DNA of 64,000 nucleotides, from contig NZ_JAQAGZ010000001.1 in the NCBI RefSeq assembly GCF_027533625.1, positions 558,001-622,000 on the forward strand. Direction: 5' to 3'. This document shows, piece by piece, positions 8,813-16,442 of this stretch. Each line of letters starts with the position of its first letter. Positions within the stretch are counted from its first letter, which is position 1. The notes under the pieces are model-generated. The model saw only the letters and a program-made list of their open reading frames with translations, ran no database searches and had not been told where the DNA came from. The translations under genes and the position numbers were made by a program. This DNA is from Paenibacillus gyeongsangnamensis (GTDB taxonomy: Bacteria; Bacillota; Bacilli; Paenibacillales; NBRC-103111).

Positions 8813-9982
8813 ATGAAGAAGCAGCTCACCATTATTATGGTACTGCTGATGACGATTTTTATCGGCTTCGGCATCATTATTCCCGTACTGCCCGATGCGG
8901 TAACCGGGTCCGGCGCAAATTCGTTCCATCTCGGGATGCTGCTGTCGGTGTATTCGCTGGCATCGTTCCTGATGTCGCCCGTCTGGGGCGGTTTGTCGGA
9001 CCGGATCGGACGCAGGCCGATCATCATGATCGGGACGATCGGCTTCAGTTTGAGCTTCTTTCTGTTCGGCATTGCCGGCGGCAGCCTCGCAATGATGTAC
9101 ATATCGCGGATCTTGGGAGGCCTCTTCTCGGGAGCGGCCACCGCTTGCGCGGTAGCTTACGTTGCGGACATTACGACCGAAGAGAACCGGACCAAGGGGA
9201 TGGGTCTGGTCGGCATGTCCATCGGGCTCGGCTTCATCTTCGGACCGGCGGTAGGCGGGCTGCTCAGCCAATTCGGATTGCAGGTTCCGTTCTTCGCATC
9301 GTCGATTCTGGCGCTTGCGACGTTCGCCTTCGCCTTCTTCCTGCTGCCGGAATCGCTGCCGCCGGAGAAACGGAGGAATGCGGGGGGGCCGAAGGCGTCC
9401 CGGTGGGCCGCTTTTGTCGGGTCGTTGAAATACTTGTACACGCTATCGTTCTTCGTATCGTTCACGTTGGCCGGGATCGAAGCGACGCTGCTTCTGTTCG
9501 AACGGGACAAGATCGGGGCTGGCCCTTCCGACCTGGGCGTCATGTTCGCCGTCAGCGGGATCGTGGGGGCGTTAATCCAAGGCGGCGTGGTGCGGCGTTT
9601 GATCAAGCGGGGGCAGGAAGCGCGCGTGGTCGGGGTTGGACTGGTTTTGTCCGCACTCGGCTTCATCCTGATCCTCTTCTCCAGCAATCTGTTCACCGCT
9701 TCCGTCTATGTCGCCGTATTCGGTGCGGGCAATGCGCTCATCCGGCCTTGCGTTACGTCCCTCATTACGCAGAAGACGAAGGTCGGACAAGGGACCGCAT
9801 CGGGCCTCAGCTCTTCGATGGATTCCCTCGGCCGGATTACCGGGCCGCTGCTCGGGGCAGGGGTGTACGATTACAGCCACGGCGCGCCTTTCGTCACGGG
9901 GGCGGTCTTGTCGCTGGCGGCGCTTTATCTGTTGTACCGCTTTATCGTTATCGACCGGGACGGCCGGCAATCCGCGGCTTAG
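8813..9982 (+). CDS. MFS multidrug-type efflux transporter
   Basis: A 389-residue, 12-helix major facilitator, mostly hydrophobic throughout. The loop between helices 2 and 3 holds motif A, GGLSDRIGRRP. Helix 5 holds the drug:proton antiporter motif C, GLGFIFGPAVGG. Helix 1 carries FGIIIPVLP, typical of TetA/Bmr-like exporters. It most resembles drug:H+ antiporters of the 12-TMS group; the substrate is unknown. ATG 8813 follows AGAGAGGATTGG. It is a single gene ending in a bidirectional terminator that faces the GNAT/TetR pair. Confidence 0.85.
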   Translation: MKKQLTIIMVLLMTIFIGFGIIIPVLPDAVTGSGANSFHLGMLLSVYSLASFLMSPVWGGLSDRIGRRPIIMIGTIGFSLSFFLFGIAGGSLAMMYISRILGGLFSGAATACAVAYVADITTEENRTKGMGLVGMSIGLGFIFGPAVGGLLSQFGLQVPFFASSILALATFAFAFFLLPESLPPEKRRNAGGPKASRWAAFVGSLKYLYTLSFFVSFTLAGIEATLLLFERDKIGAGPSDLGVMFAVSGIVGALIQGGVVRRLIKRGQEARVVGVGLVLSALGFILILFSSNLFTASVYVAVFGAGNALIRPCVTSLITQKTKVGQGTASGLSSSMDSLGRITGPLLGAGVYDYSHGAPFVTGAVLSLAALYLLYRFIVIDRDGRQSAA

Positions 9983-10001
9983 GCCTAAGGCTACCAATAA
10001 G

Positions 10002-10043
10002 AAAAGCTGCCATTGTGCGTTCGGGCACATCAGGCAGCTTTTT
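10002..10043. terminator. bidirectional terminator
   Basis: AAAAGCTGCC and GGCAGCTTTTTG form the stem, with A- and T-runs on opposite sides. It serves both the MFS gene and the convergent acetyltransferase gene. Confidence 0.85.
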
Positions 10044-10048
10044 GTGTG

Positions 10049-10597
10049 TCAGGGCTTCCATTCCTCGGCGGTCAGCGCATAGATGCGATGATCCTCCCAG
10101 ACGCCGTTTATTTTCAAATAGCGCTCCGCAAGCCCTTCAAACCGCATGCCGTTCTTCTCCACCACCCGGATCGAGCCGGTATTCCGAGGCATGACCGCGG
10201 CCTGTACCCGGTGCAGCAGCGCCTGCTCGAACGCAAATTGCAGCGTCAGGCGGAGCGCCTCCGTCATATACCCGCGCCCGTTGACGGGGCCGGCCGTGAA
10301 ATAGCCCACCGTCGCATTATGCCAGGCTCCTCTTACGATATTGGACAGACGGACGCGCCCGACGATCTGATGGGTGCCGTTCTCGAAAATGCCGAAGGCA
10401 TAGCCCTTACCCTCGGCCTCGTCCCGGTGTCCCTGCTCGATGGAAGCGCGAATGCTCTCGAGTGTGAAGGCTTCCTCCGGCTGAACCGGCTCATACGGCA
10501 TGAAGAAAGTCCGGTTATCGTTCCTCAGCTGATGCAGCGCACGGGCGTCCGAAACGTTCAAGGGGCGGATATAGACAAGCTTCCCTTCCAGGTTCAT
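10049..10597 (-). CDS. GNAT acetyltransferase, RimJ/RimL-like
   Basis: A 182-residue single-domain GNAT enzyme. It begins with the RimJ/RimL pattern KLVYIRPLNVSDA. The acetyl-CoA-binding stretch is about residues 95-120, where VNGRGYMTEALRLTLQFAF gives the Q/RxxGxG/A-type loop and following helix. HRVQAAVMPRNTGSIRVVEKNGMRFEG is the family's typical strand-turn-helix (given here as a region near residues 130-156). Likely substrates are N-terminal amino groups or small amines. It overlaps the TetR gene by four bases (ATGA), so the regulator and acetyltransferase are co-translated, suggesting the regulator controls this pair. Confidence 0.83.
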   Translation of the reverse strand: MNLEGKLVYIRPLNVSDARALHQLRNDNRTFFMPYEPVQPEEAFTLESIRASIEQGHRDEAEGKGYAFGIFENGTHQIVGRVRLSNIVRGAWHNATVGYFTAGPVNGRGYMTEALRLTLQFAFEQALLHRVQAAVMPRNTGSIRVVEKNGMRFEGLAERYLKINGVWEDHRIYALTAEEWKP

Positions 10598-11274
10598 GAA
10601 TTGTCACCTCCCTGACGAACGGAAAGTCCATGCATAATGAAAGCGATACATTGCTCGGTTTCCCATTCATCGTCCCATTCCCGGTCGGTGAAGACGAGGA
10701 AGCGGGAAGCCAGATAACCGATAATCACCGAGGAGATCAGGCGAAGCACCGTAGGGATGGGGAGGGGGGCAAGCTCTCCGCGCTCTTGAAAGTGAAGCGC
10801 AGCCTTTTCCAGCCGTTGATACACTTCCTTTCCTACGACGGTCTTGAACTGGTCCCGAAGCTCGGGTTGAAACGGGATTTCCTGCACCATAATCTTGATA
10901 ACGGGCAAATTCGCGCGTGCGAAAGCAATCCGGTTGAGCAGCAGCGCACGCAGAAACTCGGCGAAGCTCCCGTAATCCGCCTCAAGCACCTTGGCGAAAT
11001 CGCGCAGCACAAAAGGGGCCACCAGCTTGACCATGAGCGGCGAGACGATGGACAGCAGAAGCTCCTTCTTCGTCTTATAATGGCGGAAGATCGTACCTTC
11101 GGCGACGCCGGCCTTCTGTGCGATTTCGCTGGTGGAAGCGGCGGCATAGCCTTTCTCGGCAAAAATATCGATGGCGGCCTGCACGATTCTCAGCTGCTTC
11201 TCGGTCATCTTCGTTTCTTCATCGCTGAGCTTCATCAGCTGTTCAATCCATTGATCGGTCGGATCGGTAGTCAA
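10594..11274 (-). CDS. TetR family transcriptional regulator
   Basis: A 226-residue one-component repressor. The N-terminal helix-turn-helix is about residues 25-70: IVQAAIDIFAEKGYAAAST, then SEIAQKAGVAEGTIFRHYKT, a textbook TetR HTH. The C-terminal ligand domain is all-helical and not recognisable further. The TTG start at 11274 sits six bases after TGAGGA. Upstream at 11358-11371 GTGAGTAATCACTC is a short imperfect palindrome near a TATAGTATACT box and could be its own operator. The gene overlaps the acetyltransferase by four bases. Its inducer is unknown. Confidence 0.85.
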   Translation of the reverse strand: MTTDPTDQWIEQLMKLSDEETKMTEKQLRIVQAAIDIFAEKGYAAASTSEIAQKAGVAEGTIFRHYKTKKELLLSIVSPLMVKLVAPFVLRDFAKVLEADYGSFAEFLRALLLNRIAFARANLPVIKIMVQEIPFQPELRDQFKTVVGKEVYQRLEKAALHFQERGELAPLPIPTVLRLISSVIIGYLASRFLVFTDREWDDEWETEQCIAFIMHGLSVRQGGDNS

Positions 11275-11390
11275 ATGTCCTCACACCTCTTCGAAGCTAA
11301 TATCCTTCCGTCGGCTGCACCGACAGTAGGCATTTCTTTAAGTATACTATAAAAGGTGTGAGTAATCACTCCTTCAAGCGGGGGCCTCCC

Positions 11391-12281
11391 TTATGAAGGA
11401 TTCAGCAGCCTGTAAATGACGGATGCCGCTTCCGCCCGGGTGATCTTCTGCTCAGGACGGAAGGTGCCGTCCTCGTACCCGCCGAACAGCTGCGCCTCCG
11501 AGACGGCGGCAATCTCTTTCGCCGCCCAGTAATCGCCGCGCACATCCTTGTAGGCGGCGTCGCCGCCTACGCGCAGCAGCTCGCTTCGCGTAAGAATAGC
11601 GGCGATTTCCGCCCGCGTTATCGGATTTTTAGGCTTGAACGTGTGATCCGGGTAGCCTTGGATCAGGCCGTAATCGATCGCGGTCAGGATATAAGGCTTA
11701 TCGCCGTTCTTCTGCACGTCCATCAGGTCGGTATCCTGCCGGGAGGTTAAATACCATTCCTTCGCTTTCACGAAATAACGGATAAATTCGGCGCGGGTAA
11801 TCGGTTGATCGGGCTTGAAGAGCAGCTTTCCGTTCTCGGTATAGCCGTCAACGTATCTTTTATCATCTAGCGCCAGGATTTCCTTGGACGCCCAGTGACC
11901 CGCAATATCGCTGTAATCGGTGGGGATCCCGTTCAATCCCAGCACATACTTGGTTACTGCCTTGTACTCCTCGTCGCGCAAGGAGCCCGGGCTGTTGTTC
12001 GGCATGTTGCGCGAAATAAAAGCGTAAGCCTTGTCGTAGTTTTTTAGCACGCCTTTCTTCGCCTGATCGCTCACGAGCGACGGATAGTTGTCCGAGCCCC
12101 GTCCTTCGGCGGCATGACAGGCAAGGCAATGCTGTTCGTAAACGGCTTTGCCGCTGTCCGTAGCAGTATCGGGTGAAGGACCGCCGGCCGACGCGCTGCG
12201 GAGATCGTTCTGAAGCCAGGTGGCGCCTAGCAAAAGAGCGGCTGCTGGAAGCAGGGTGAAGGGACGGGAGAATCGTTTCAT
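11391..12281 (-). CDS. secreted cytochrome c fused to three SLH domains
   Basis: A 296-residue exported protein with an unusual domain order. A signal peptide (about residues 1-33, MKRFSRPFTLLPAAALLLGA) is followed by a small class I cytochrome c domain, about 43-117. It carries the haem motif CLACH (C52, C55, H56), and M93 in RNMPNN is a plausible distal ligand. Three S-layer homology domains follow at about 123-178, 184-234 and 245-294, each with an ITRAE-type motif. SLH domains bind secondary wall polymer, so the haem would be held outside the membrane in the wall. There is no lipobox. ATG 12281 follows AAGGCGGTG; a TTG precedes it directly. No cytochrome maturation or oxidase gene is adjacent. 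Family assignments are firm; an electron-transfer role is inferred. Confidence 0.88.
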   Translation of the reverse strand: MKRFSRPFTLLPAAALLLGATWLQNDLRSASAGGPSPDTATDSGKAVYEQHCLACHAAEGRGSDNYPSLVSDQAKKGVLKNYDKAYAFISRNMPNNSPGSLRDEEYKAVTKYVLGLNGIPTDYSDIAGHWASKEILALDDKRYVDGYTENGKLLFKPDQPITRAEFIRYFVKAKEWYLTSRQDTDLMDVQKNGDKPYILTAIDYGLIQGYPDHTFKPKNPITRAEIAAILTRSELLRVGGDAAYKDVRGDYWAAKEIAAVSEAQLFGGYEDGTFRPEQKITRAEAASVIYRLLNPS

Positions 12282-12387
12282 CAAGCGGCACCGCCTTAGG
12301 TAAGAGTATGCTTAATCACAAGGTAGCATATGTCTGTTACGTTATTGTTTCGGCAGAAAGCGTTTTAAGGATTAGCGCGAAAAAAAA

Positions 12388-12425
12388 CGCATGTCCCAGG
12401 ACAGCTTAGGCTGTCCGGACATGCG
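12388..12425 (-). terminator. terminator of the secreted helical-repeat gene
   Basis: CGCATGTCC-GGACAGC-CTAA-GCTGTCC-GGACATGCG forms a very strong stem followed by a run of Ts on the minus strand. Confidence 0.9.
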
Positions 12426-12443
12426 TACAGGGGAAATCCGGCC

Positions 12444-13226
12444 TTACTTGGACGGGGCGGGAGCCTTCTCCGGGAGTTCTTTCGTCTTGTGCATCCCTTT
12501 GCGCTCGACCATGTTCTCGATCCACGGGGTCATCTCATCTTTAATCTTCGAAATCAGCTGATCCTTGCCGATGCCCTTGGCGGCGGCGATTTCCGCAAGA
12601 GACTTGCCCGCGTTCAGCTGGGCTTCGAGCTCCTGCGGCGTGATGCCGATCAAGGCGGCCAGCTTGTCCGGCGCCGGCAGCATTTTGCCGCCCATAGGGC
12701 CGTGCTTGCCGTGATACCCGCCGCCGTCAAATTTATGGTTTACCATAAATTTGAGGTGCTCCGGCATGCTTTGCTTCAGCTTGTCCGCTTTGGCCGACGT
12801 CAGCTTCCCGGCCTTGACGGCCTCATCGATCCGCTTGCTGCGCTCCGTCTGGAGCCTTGCGATCAGATCGGCCTCGCTGATGCCTTTTTCCGCGGCGATT
12901 TGGGCGATAGTTTTATCCTTCAAGGCCGCCTTCAGCTCGTCCTTGCCAAGGCCAAGCACCACCGCGGCTTCCTCCAGGATCGGGAAGCCGCGCTTCTCCT
13001 GCTTGTCTCCTGACGGATCGTCCTTGCGCGCGTCCTCCTTCTTGCCGAACCAGCTGCGGAACCGGCTTGTCTTCCCCGTATCGCCGCTGCCGCCGTCCGG
13101 CTGCACGGCCGTCCCGACGGCCGCCGCGTGCGCCATCTGCCGGGCGCCGTACAGCGCACCGCCGCTGAGCAGCAGCGCGACCGCGAGGGTGGAGACGATC
13201 ACTTTCTTGGTGTAATCCTGCTTCAT
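12444..13226 (-). CDS. secreted protein with two related helical repeats
   Basis: A 260-residue exported protein of unknown function. A signal peptide with hydrophobic core VSTLAVALLLSGGALYGA is followed by a low-complexity linker rich in Gly, Asp and Lys. Two related helical repeats come next: residues about 82-165 (AAVVLGLGKDELKAAL, then KTIAQIAAEKGISEADLIAR) and about 187-240 (LAALIGITPQELEAQL, then KSLAEIAAAKGIGKDQLISK). Each has the pattern leucine-rich helix, (K)S/T-(L/I)AEIAA-x-KG(I), helix, seen in many secreted Bacillota and actinobacterial proteins. Between them lies a His/Gly-rich segment (GGGYHGKHGPMGGK) that could bind metal. Start ATG 13226 is supported by GAAGGAAGG. It is separate from the cytochrome gene by a terminator. 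Confidence 0.75.
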   Translation of the reverse strand: MKQDYTKKVIVSTLAVALLLSGGALYGARQMAHAAAVGTAVQPDGGSGDTGKTSRFRSWFGKKEDARKDDPSGDKQEKRGFPILEEAAVVLGLGKDELKAALKDKTIAQIAAEKGISEADLIARLQTERSKRIDEAVKAGKLTSAKADKLKQSMPEHLKFMVNHKFDGGGYHGKHGPMGGKMLPAPDKLAALIGITPQELEAQLNAGKSLAEIAAAKGIGKDQLISKIKDEMTPWIENMVERKGMHKTKELPEKAPAPSK

Positions 13227-13323
13227 GCATTCACCTTCCTTCGATATCGCGTTTGGGAATGATTGGCTTCACGCCATCCTTAGGTTATGCAGTTTTTATT
13301 AAGTTTAACTTAAAAAAAGCTGA

Positions 13324-13344
13324 AGCCCGGATTAATTTCCGGGC
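13324..13344 (-). terminator. hairpin with T-run, distal copy
   Basis: GCCCGGAA-ATTAA-TCCGGGC type stem, followed on the minus strand by TTCAGCTTTTTTT. An identical hairpin lies at 13562-13582 on the other side of R2 copy A. It probably ends the DUF1054 transcript when read from the right. Confidence 0.6.
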
Positions 13345-13354
13345 GCAGGCTGTA

Positions 13355-13550
13355 AGAAACCCGGATATGCAGAAAAAATGCTAAAGGTTAGGTGGGGTAT
13401 CCCCTGTAGGAGCGTTAGCGTCCGCCTTTGTTATCGGAAAATGATCGCTGCAAACACGATTAAATTGAAAATTTTACGGGTAACAACAGCGGCCGGAAGG
13501 GAATACCCTACCGGGTACCAAGGCGGATTTTCACTATTTCATGGGTTTCT
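13355..13550. repeat. R2 dispersed repeat, copy A (MITE-like)
   Basis: A 196-bp element bounded by the 8-bp terminal inverted repeat AGAAACCC...GGGTTTCT. Inside are GGTGGGGTATCCCCTG on the left and a matching AGGGAATACCCTACC on the right, with GTCCGCCTTTGTTATCGG and GGTAACAACAGCGGCCGG nested within. It is about 80 percent identical to copy B at 18171-18363. It lies between two identical 21-base hairpins at the 3' end of the DUF1054 gene. No transposase is encoded. Confidence 0.8.
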
Positions 13551-13561
13551 AGGGCAGCCTG

Positions 13562-13582
13562 AGCCCGGATTAATTTCCGGGC
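13562..13582. repeat. second copy of the 21-base hairpin beside R2
   Basis: Identical in sequence to 13324-13344 (arms AGCCCGGA/TCCGGGC) but without a T-run. It lies seven bases past the DUF1054 stop. The two copies flank R2 copy A. Confidence 0.7.
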
Positions 13583-13588
13583 GGTTGT

Positions 13589-14224
13589 TCAGGAGCCGGC
13601 TTTGCATGCCGTCAGATACAAGGGCATCAGCGTCCCGAAGGTTTCCTTGGCGAAAGCGAGAAGAGCTTGTCCATCCTGGAGCAGCGGGTCTCCCGGCAGA
13701 ATGTGCCGCCCGACGAGCAGCTCAGTGCTCTTGACGTCGCGGAACCGTTCCAGCGCTTCTTTCCACTGCTTTTCGTTCAGCGAACCGGCGGCAACGGAAT
13801 TTTTGCGCGTATGGTCAAAGGAAATCACGTAGTCTCCCGGAATCGTTTTTTTCGTTTTGCGCACGTGCTTCAAATAAGCTTCGGCAATCCGCTGCTTATG
13901 CGGCAGCTCATAAATGAGCGCGAACCAAAGAAACACGTGATCGTCGAACAGGCCGATCTGGAAGTGCGGGGACATCTTGTAGCCGCGCTTGGTTGGAGCT
14001 AGCGCGAGCCAGGTATCTTTGGGCGGATTGGTCGTCCGGCGCAAATGCTGCGCGATATGTACAAACATTTCCGTACCGGTCAAAAGCGCCACCTCCTCGA
14101 CAAGCGCTTCTCCGATTTCCTTGAATTTGGGCTGTATGGACCCGCGAATCGCTTCCATGCGGGGCTCCAGGCCTTCAATGCGGAAAATATCAAAATCGGC
14201 TTGCTTAAATCCGGTAAAGCTCAT
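13589..14224 (-). CDS. yktB: DUF1054 family protein (YktB/UPF0637-like)
   Basis: A 211-residue cytosolic protein matching the Bacillales UPF0637/YktB family, which has no established function. Recognisable blocks are MSFTGFKQADFDIF at the N-terminus, HIAQHLRRTTNPPKDTWLAL in the middle, PHFQIGLFDDHVFLWFALIY and a C-terminal GDPLLQDGQ. ATG 14224 and an in-frame GTG two codons upstream both lie close to AAGGAGAGG; I take ATG because the family usually begins MxFxGF. It is a single gene, divergent from the sugar ABC transporter locus, and its 3' end is disturbed by a repeat element. Confidence 0.8.
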   Translation of the reverse strand: MSFTGFKQADFDIFRIEGLEPRMEAIRGSIQPKFKEIGEALVEEVALLTGTEMFVHIAQHLRRTTNPPKDTWLALAPTKRGYKMSPHFQIGLFDDHVFLWFALIYELPHKQRIAEAYLKHVRKTKKTIPGDYVISFDHTRKNSVAAGSLNEKQWKEALERFRDVKSTELLVGRHILPGDPLLQDGQALLAFAKETFGTLMPLYLTACKAGS

Positions 14225-14345
14225 CGTCACAATCCTCTCCTTGCCGTAGGTTCTTCAGCTACTATACCACAGCTATAAGGCCGTCCGCATCCGTTCGACG
14301 GCAGCCGACAACATTTGACGGCGAACCTAAAAAAAACACAAGTCG

Positions 14346-14362
14346 TAGAAAAGGATTTTCTA
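14346..14362. promoter_or_regulatory. palindrome upstream of the uronate-type ABC locus
   Basis: TAGAAAA-GGA-TTTTCTA is a perfect 7-bp inverted repeat about 70 bases before the first permease gene. It could be the binding site of the locus's AraC-type response regulator or of another regulator. There is no direct evidence. Confidence 0.35.
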
Positions 14363-14433
14363 GTTGGAGAATACGCAAACCGTTATGATTAAGCTACAAA
14401 TAACAAACAAGCAAGCGTTAGGAGGGGCAGCCA

Positions 14434-15390
14434 GTGACGGCAAAAGTCGAAGCACCGGGCCGGGTCGGCCACAGCACGAAGGCGAAGAAGGGCTTACTGA
14501 AATTAATGTGGAAATATAAAGCGCTTTATTTCATTTCGCTGCCGGGCATCATTTATTTCTTGATTTTCAAATACGTGCCTTTATTCGGCTCGGTGATCGC
14601 ATTTCAAGACTATAACATTTTTAACGGAATGACGGGCAGCAAATGGGTGGGACTCGAGCATTTCAAGCGGATGTTCGCCCACTATGATTTCTTGATCATC
14701 CTCAAAAATACGATACTGCTCGGCTTATACGATCTGATCATCGCTTTTCCGGCGCCGATCGTACTGGCTTTGCTGCTGAACGAGCTGCGGCTGGTATTCT
14801 ACAAGCGGCTGCTGCAAACCGTCGTTTATATGCCTCACTTCTTATCCTGGGTTATCATCAGCGGCATTGCGATAGGCATTCTGTCGCCGTCCACGGGTGC
14901 GGTCAATCAATTGCTAGTTGCGCTCGGCATGCAGCCGGTTTACTTTCTCGGCGAGGAATCTTGGATCCGCACCGTGCTGATCGGCTCCGGCATTTGGAGA
15001 GATTCCGGTTACGGCACTATCATTTACTTGGCGGCGCTTGCCGGCATTAACCCGGATTTGTACGAAGCGGCCGAGGTCGACGGAGCCAACCGCTGGCGCC
15101 AAACGATCAGCATTACGCTTCCGTCGCTGCTGCCGACGATCATGATCTTGTTCCTGCTGCACATCGGCAAATTCCTGGATCTCGGCTTCGAACGCGTCTA
15201 CGTGTTCCTGAACCCGCTGAACAAAGTGAACGGGGAAATCATCGATACTTATATTTATCAAATCGGTCTGTTGGGACAGCAGTTCAGCTACACGACAGCC
15301 ATGGGTCTGTTCAAATCCGTGGTCGGCTTCCTTCTGATCGTCATCGGCAACGTGCTCAGCAAAAAGACTACGGGGGAAAGCTTGTACTAA
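14434..15390 (+). CDS. ABC transporter permease, LplB type
   Basis: A 318-residue carbohydrate ABC permease of the LplB/polysaccharide family, with six predicted helices after a basic cytosolic N-terminus. The helix 1 region contains ALYFISLPGIIYFLIFKYVP, typical for LplB. The EAA loop that docks on the ATPase is EAAEVDGANRWRQTISITLP near residue 211. GTG 14434 follows TAGGAGGGG. It begins a plus-strand run continuing through the second permease (28-bp gap), the binding lipoprotein and the YesNM system. No ATPase is encoded in the locus, as is usual for this family, where a shared MsmX-type ATPase is used. Confidence 0.9.
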   Translation: MTAKVEAPGRVGHSTKAKKGLLKLMWKYKALYFISLPGIIYFLIFKYVPLFGSVIAFQDYNIFNGMTGSKWVGLEHFKRMFAHYDFLIILKNTILLGLYDLIIAFPAPIVLALLLNELRLVFYKRLLQTVVYMPHFLSWVIISGIAIGILSPSTGAVNQLLVALGMQPVYFLGEESWIRTVLIGSGIWRDSGYGTIIYLAALAGINPDLYEAAEVDGANRWRQTISITLPSLLPTIMILFLLHIGKFLDLGFERVYVFLNPLNKVNGEIIDTYIYQIGLLGQQFSYTTAMGLFKSVVGFLLIVIGNVLSKKTTGESLY

Positions 15391-15417
15391 CATAAGGTTA
15401 AACGAGGTGATTTCATA

Positions 15418-16296
15418 ATGAGAAAAGCAAGCGGCGCATGGCAGGCGTTCAACGCCTTCAATCTGATCTTCCTAACCTGTTTGGCCCTCGCGATGTTCCT
15501 TCCGTTCCTGAACGTGCTGGCGCAGTCCTTCAGCAGCTCGCAGGCGATCGTGGCCGGCAAGGTGTTGTTCGTACCGGTTGATTTTACCTGGATCAACTAT
15601 CAATATGTGTTCAGCGATGCGGCGATTTGGCGTTCCTTCGGCGTCACGGTTTATATTACGGTAGTAGGCACGCTGATCAACCTGATCGCGACGGCATCGC
15701 TCGCTTATCCGGTCTCGAGGCAGGAGTATATCGGACGCCAGTATGTCGTGTTCATGGTGCTGATTACGATCGTATTCACCGCTCCGCTTATACCGAACTT
15801 CATCCTGATGAAGAATCTGCATTTGACCAACACGCTGTGGGCGTTGCTGATCCCGGGCGCCATCAGCTCCTTCAATTTCTTCGTCATGCGGGCTTTCTTT
15901 ATGCAGATTCCTTCCGAGATTATCGACTCCGGCCGGATGGACGGCTGCTCCGAGCTGCGGATGATCAGGAGCATCGTGCTCCCTCTGTCGAAGCCGGTAA
16001 TGGCTTCCCTCGGGATTTTCTATGCGGTTAACCACTGGAACACGTACATGAGCGCGTTGTACTACGTGAACAAGCCGGCGCTTTGGCCATTGCAGGTGAA
16101 GCTGCGTCAGCTGATCGCAGCCGACGATATCGCCATCGATCCATCGGCTTCCCAGTTCAGCTCCTTGGCTCATATGGATCCGGAAGGGATCAAAATGGCG
16201 ACGATCATCATTGCCACCGTCCCGATCGTGCTCATTTATCCGTTCCTGCAGCGCCACTTTGTCAAAGGGATGATGATCGGTTCTGTCAAATCGTAA
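15418..16296 (+). CDS. ABC transporter permease, LplC/YtcP type
   Basis: A 292-residue partner permease of the carbohydrate uptake family CUT1. It shows the family's early FLNVLAQSFSSSQAI segment just after helix 1, and an EAA-like loop SGRMDGCSELRMIRSIVLPL near residue 163. A periplasm-facing loop before the last helix is long and polar, as in LplC/YtcP proteins. It begins 28 bases after the LplB-type gene and ends about 145 bases before the binding protein, so the three are one transporter. In this context the likely cargo is a uronate oligosaccharide. Confidence 0.9.
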   Translation: MRKASGAWQAFNAFNLIFLTCLALAMFLPFLNVLAQSFSSSQAIVAGKVLFVPVDFTWINYQYVFSDAAIWRSFGVTVYITVVGTLINLIATASLAYPVSRQEYIGRQYVVFMVLITIVFTAPLIPNFILMKNLHLTNTLWALLIPGAISSFNFFVMRAFFMQIPSEIIDSGRMDGCSELRMIRSIVLPLSKPVMASLGIFYAVNHWNTYMSALYYVNKPALWPLQVKLRQLIAADDIAIDPSASQFSSLAHMDPEGIKMATIIIATVPIVLIYPFLQRHFVKGMMIGSVKS

Positions 16297-16442
16297 TAAG
16301 TGCTGCACTAAGAAGGTAAAACGGGCATTCTAAAAAAATGACAAGCCGGGCCAAAGCCTGTCCATTGCTCGGCTGTCGCTGCCCTTATACAATAAAGCTG
16401 TTCTCTGTAAGCGCTATTTCAAACAGGAAAAGGGGTTAACAC

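Noticed and set aside
8800-10194. A 464-codon plus-strand frame overlapping the MFS gene
   Set aside because: It is Arg-rich with no membrane helices; the frame starting at 8813 encodes a clear 12-helix transporter.
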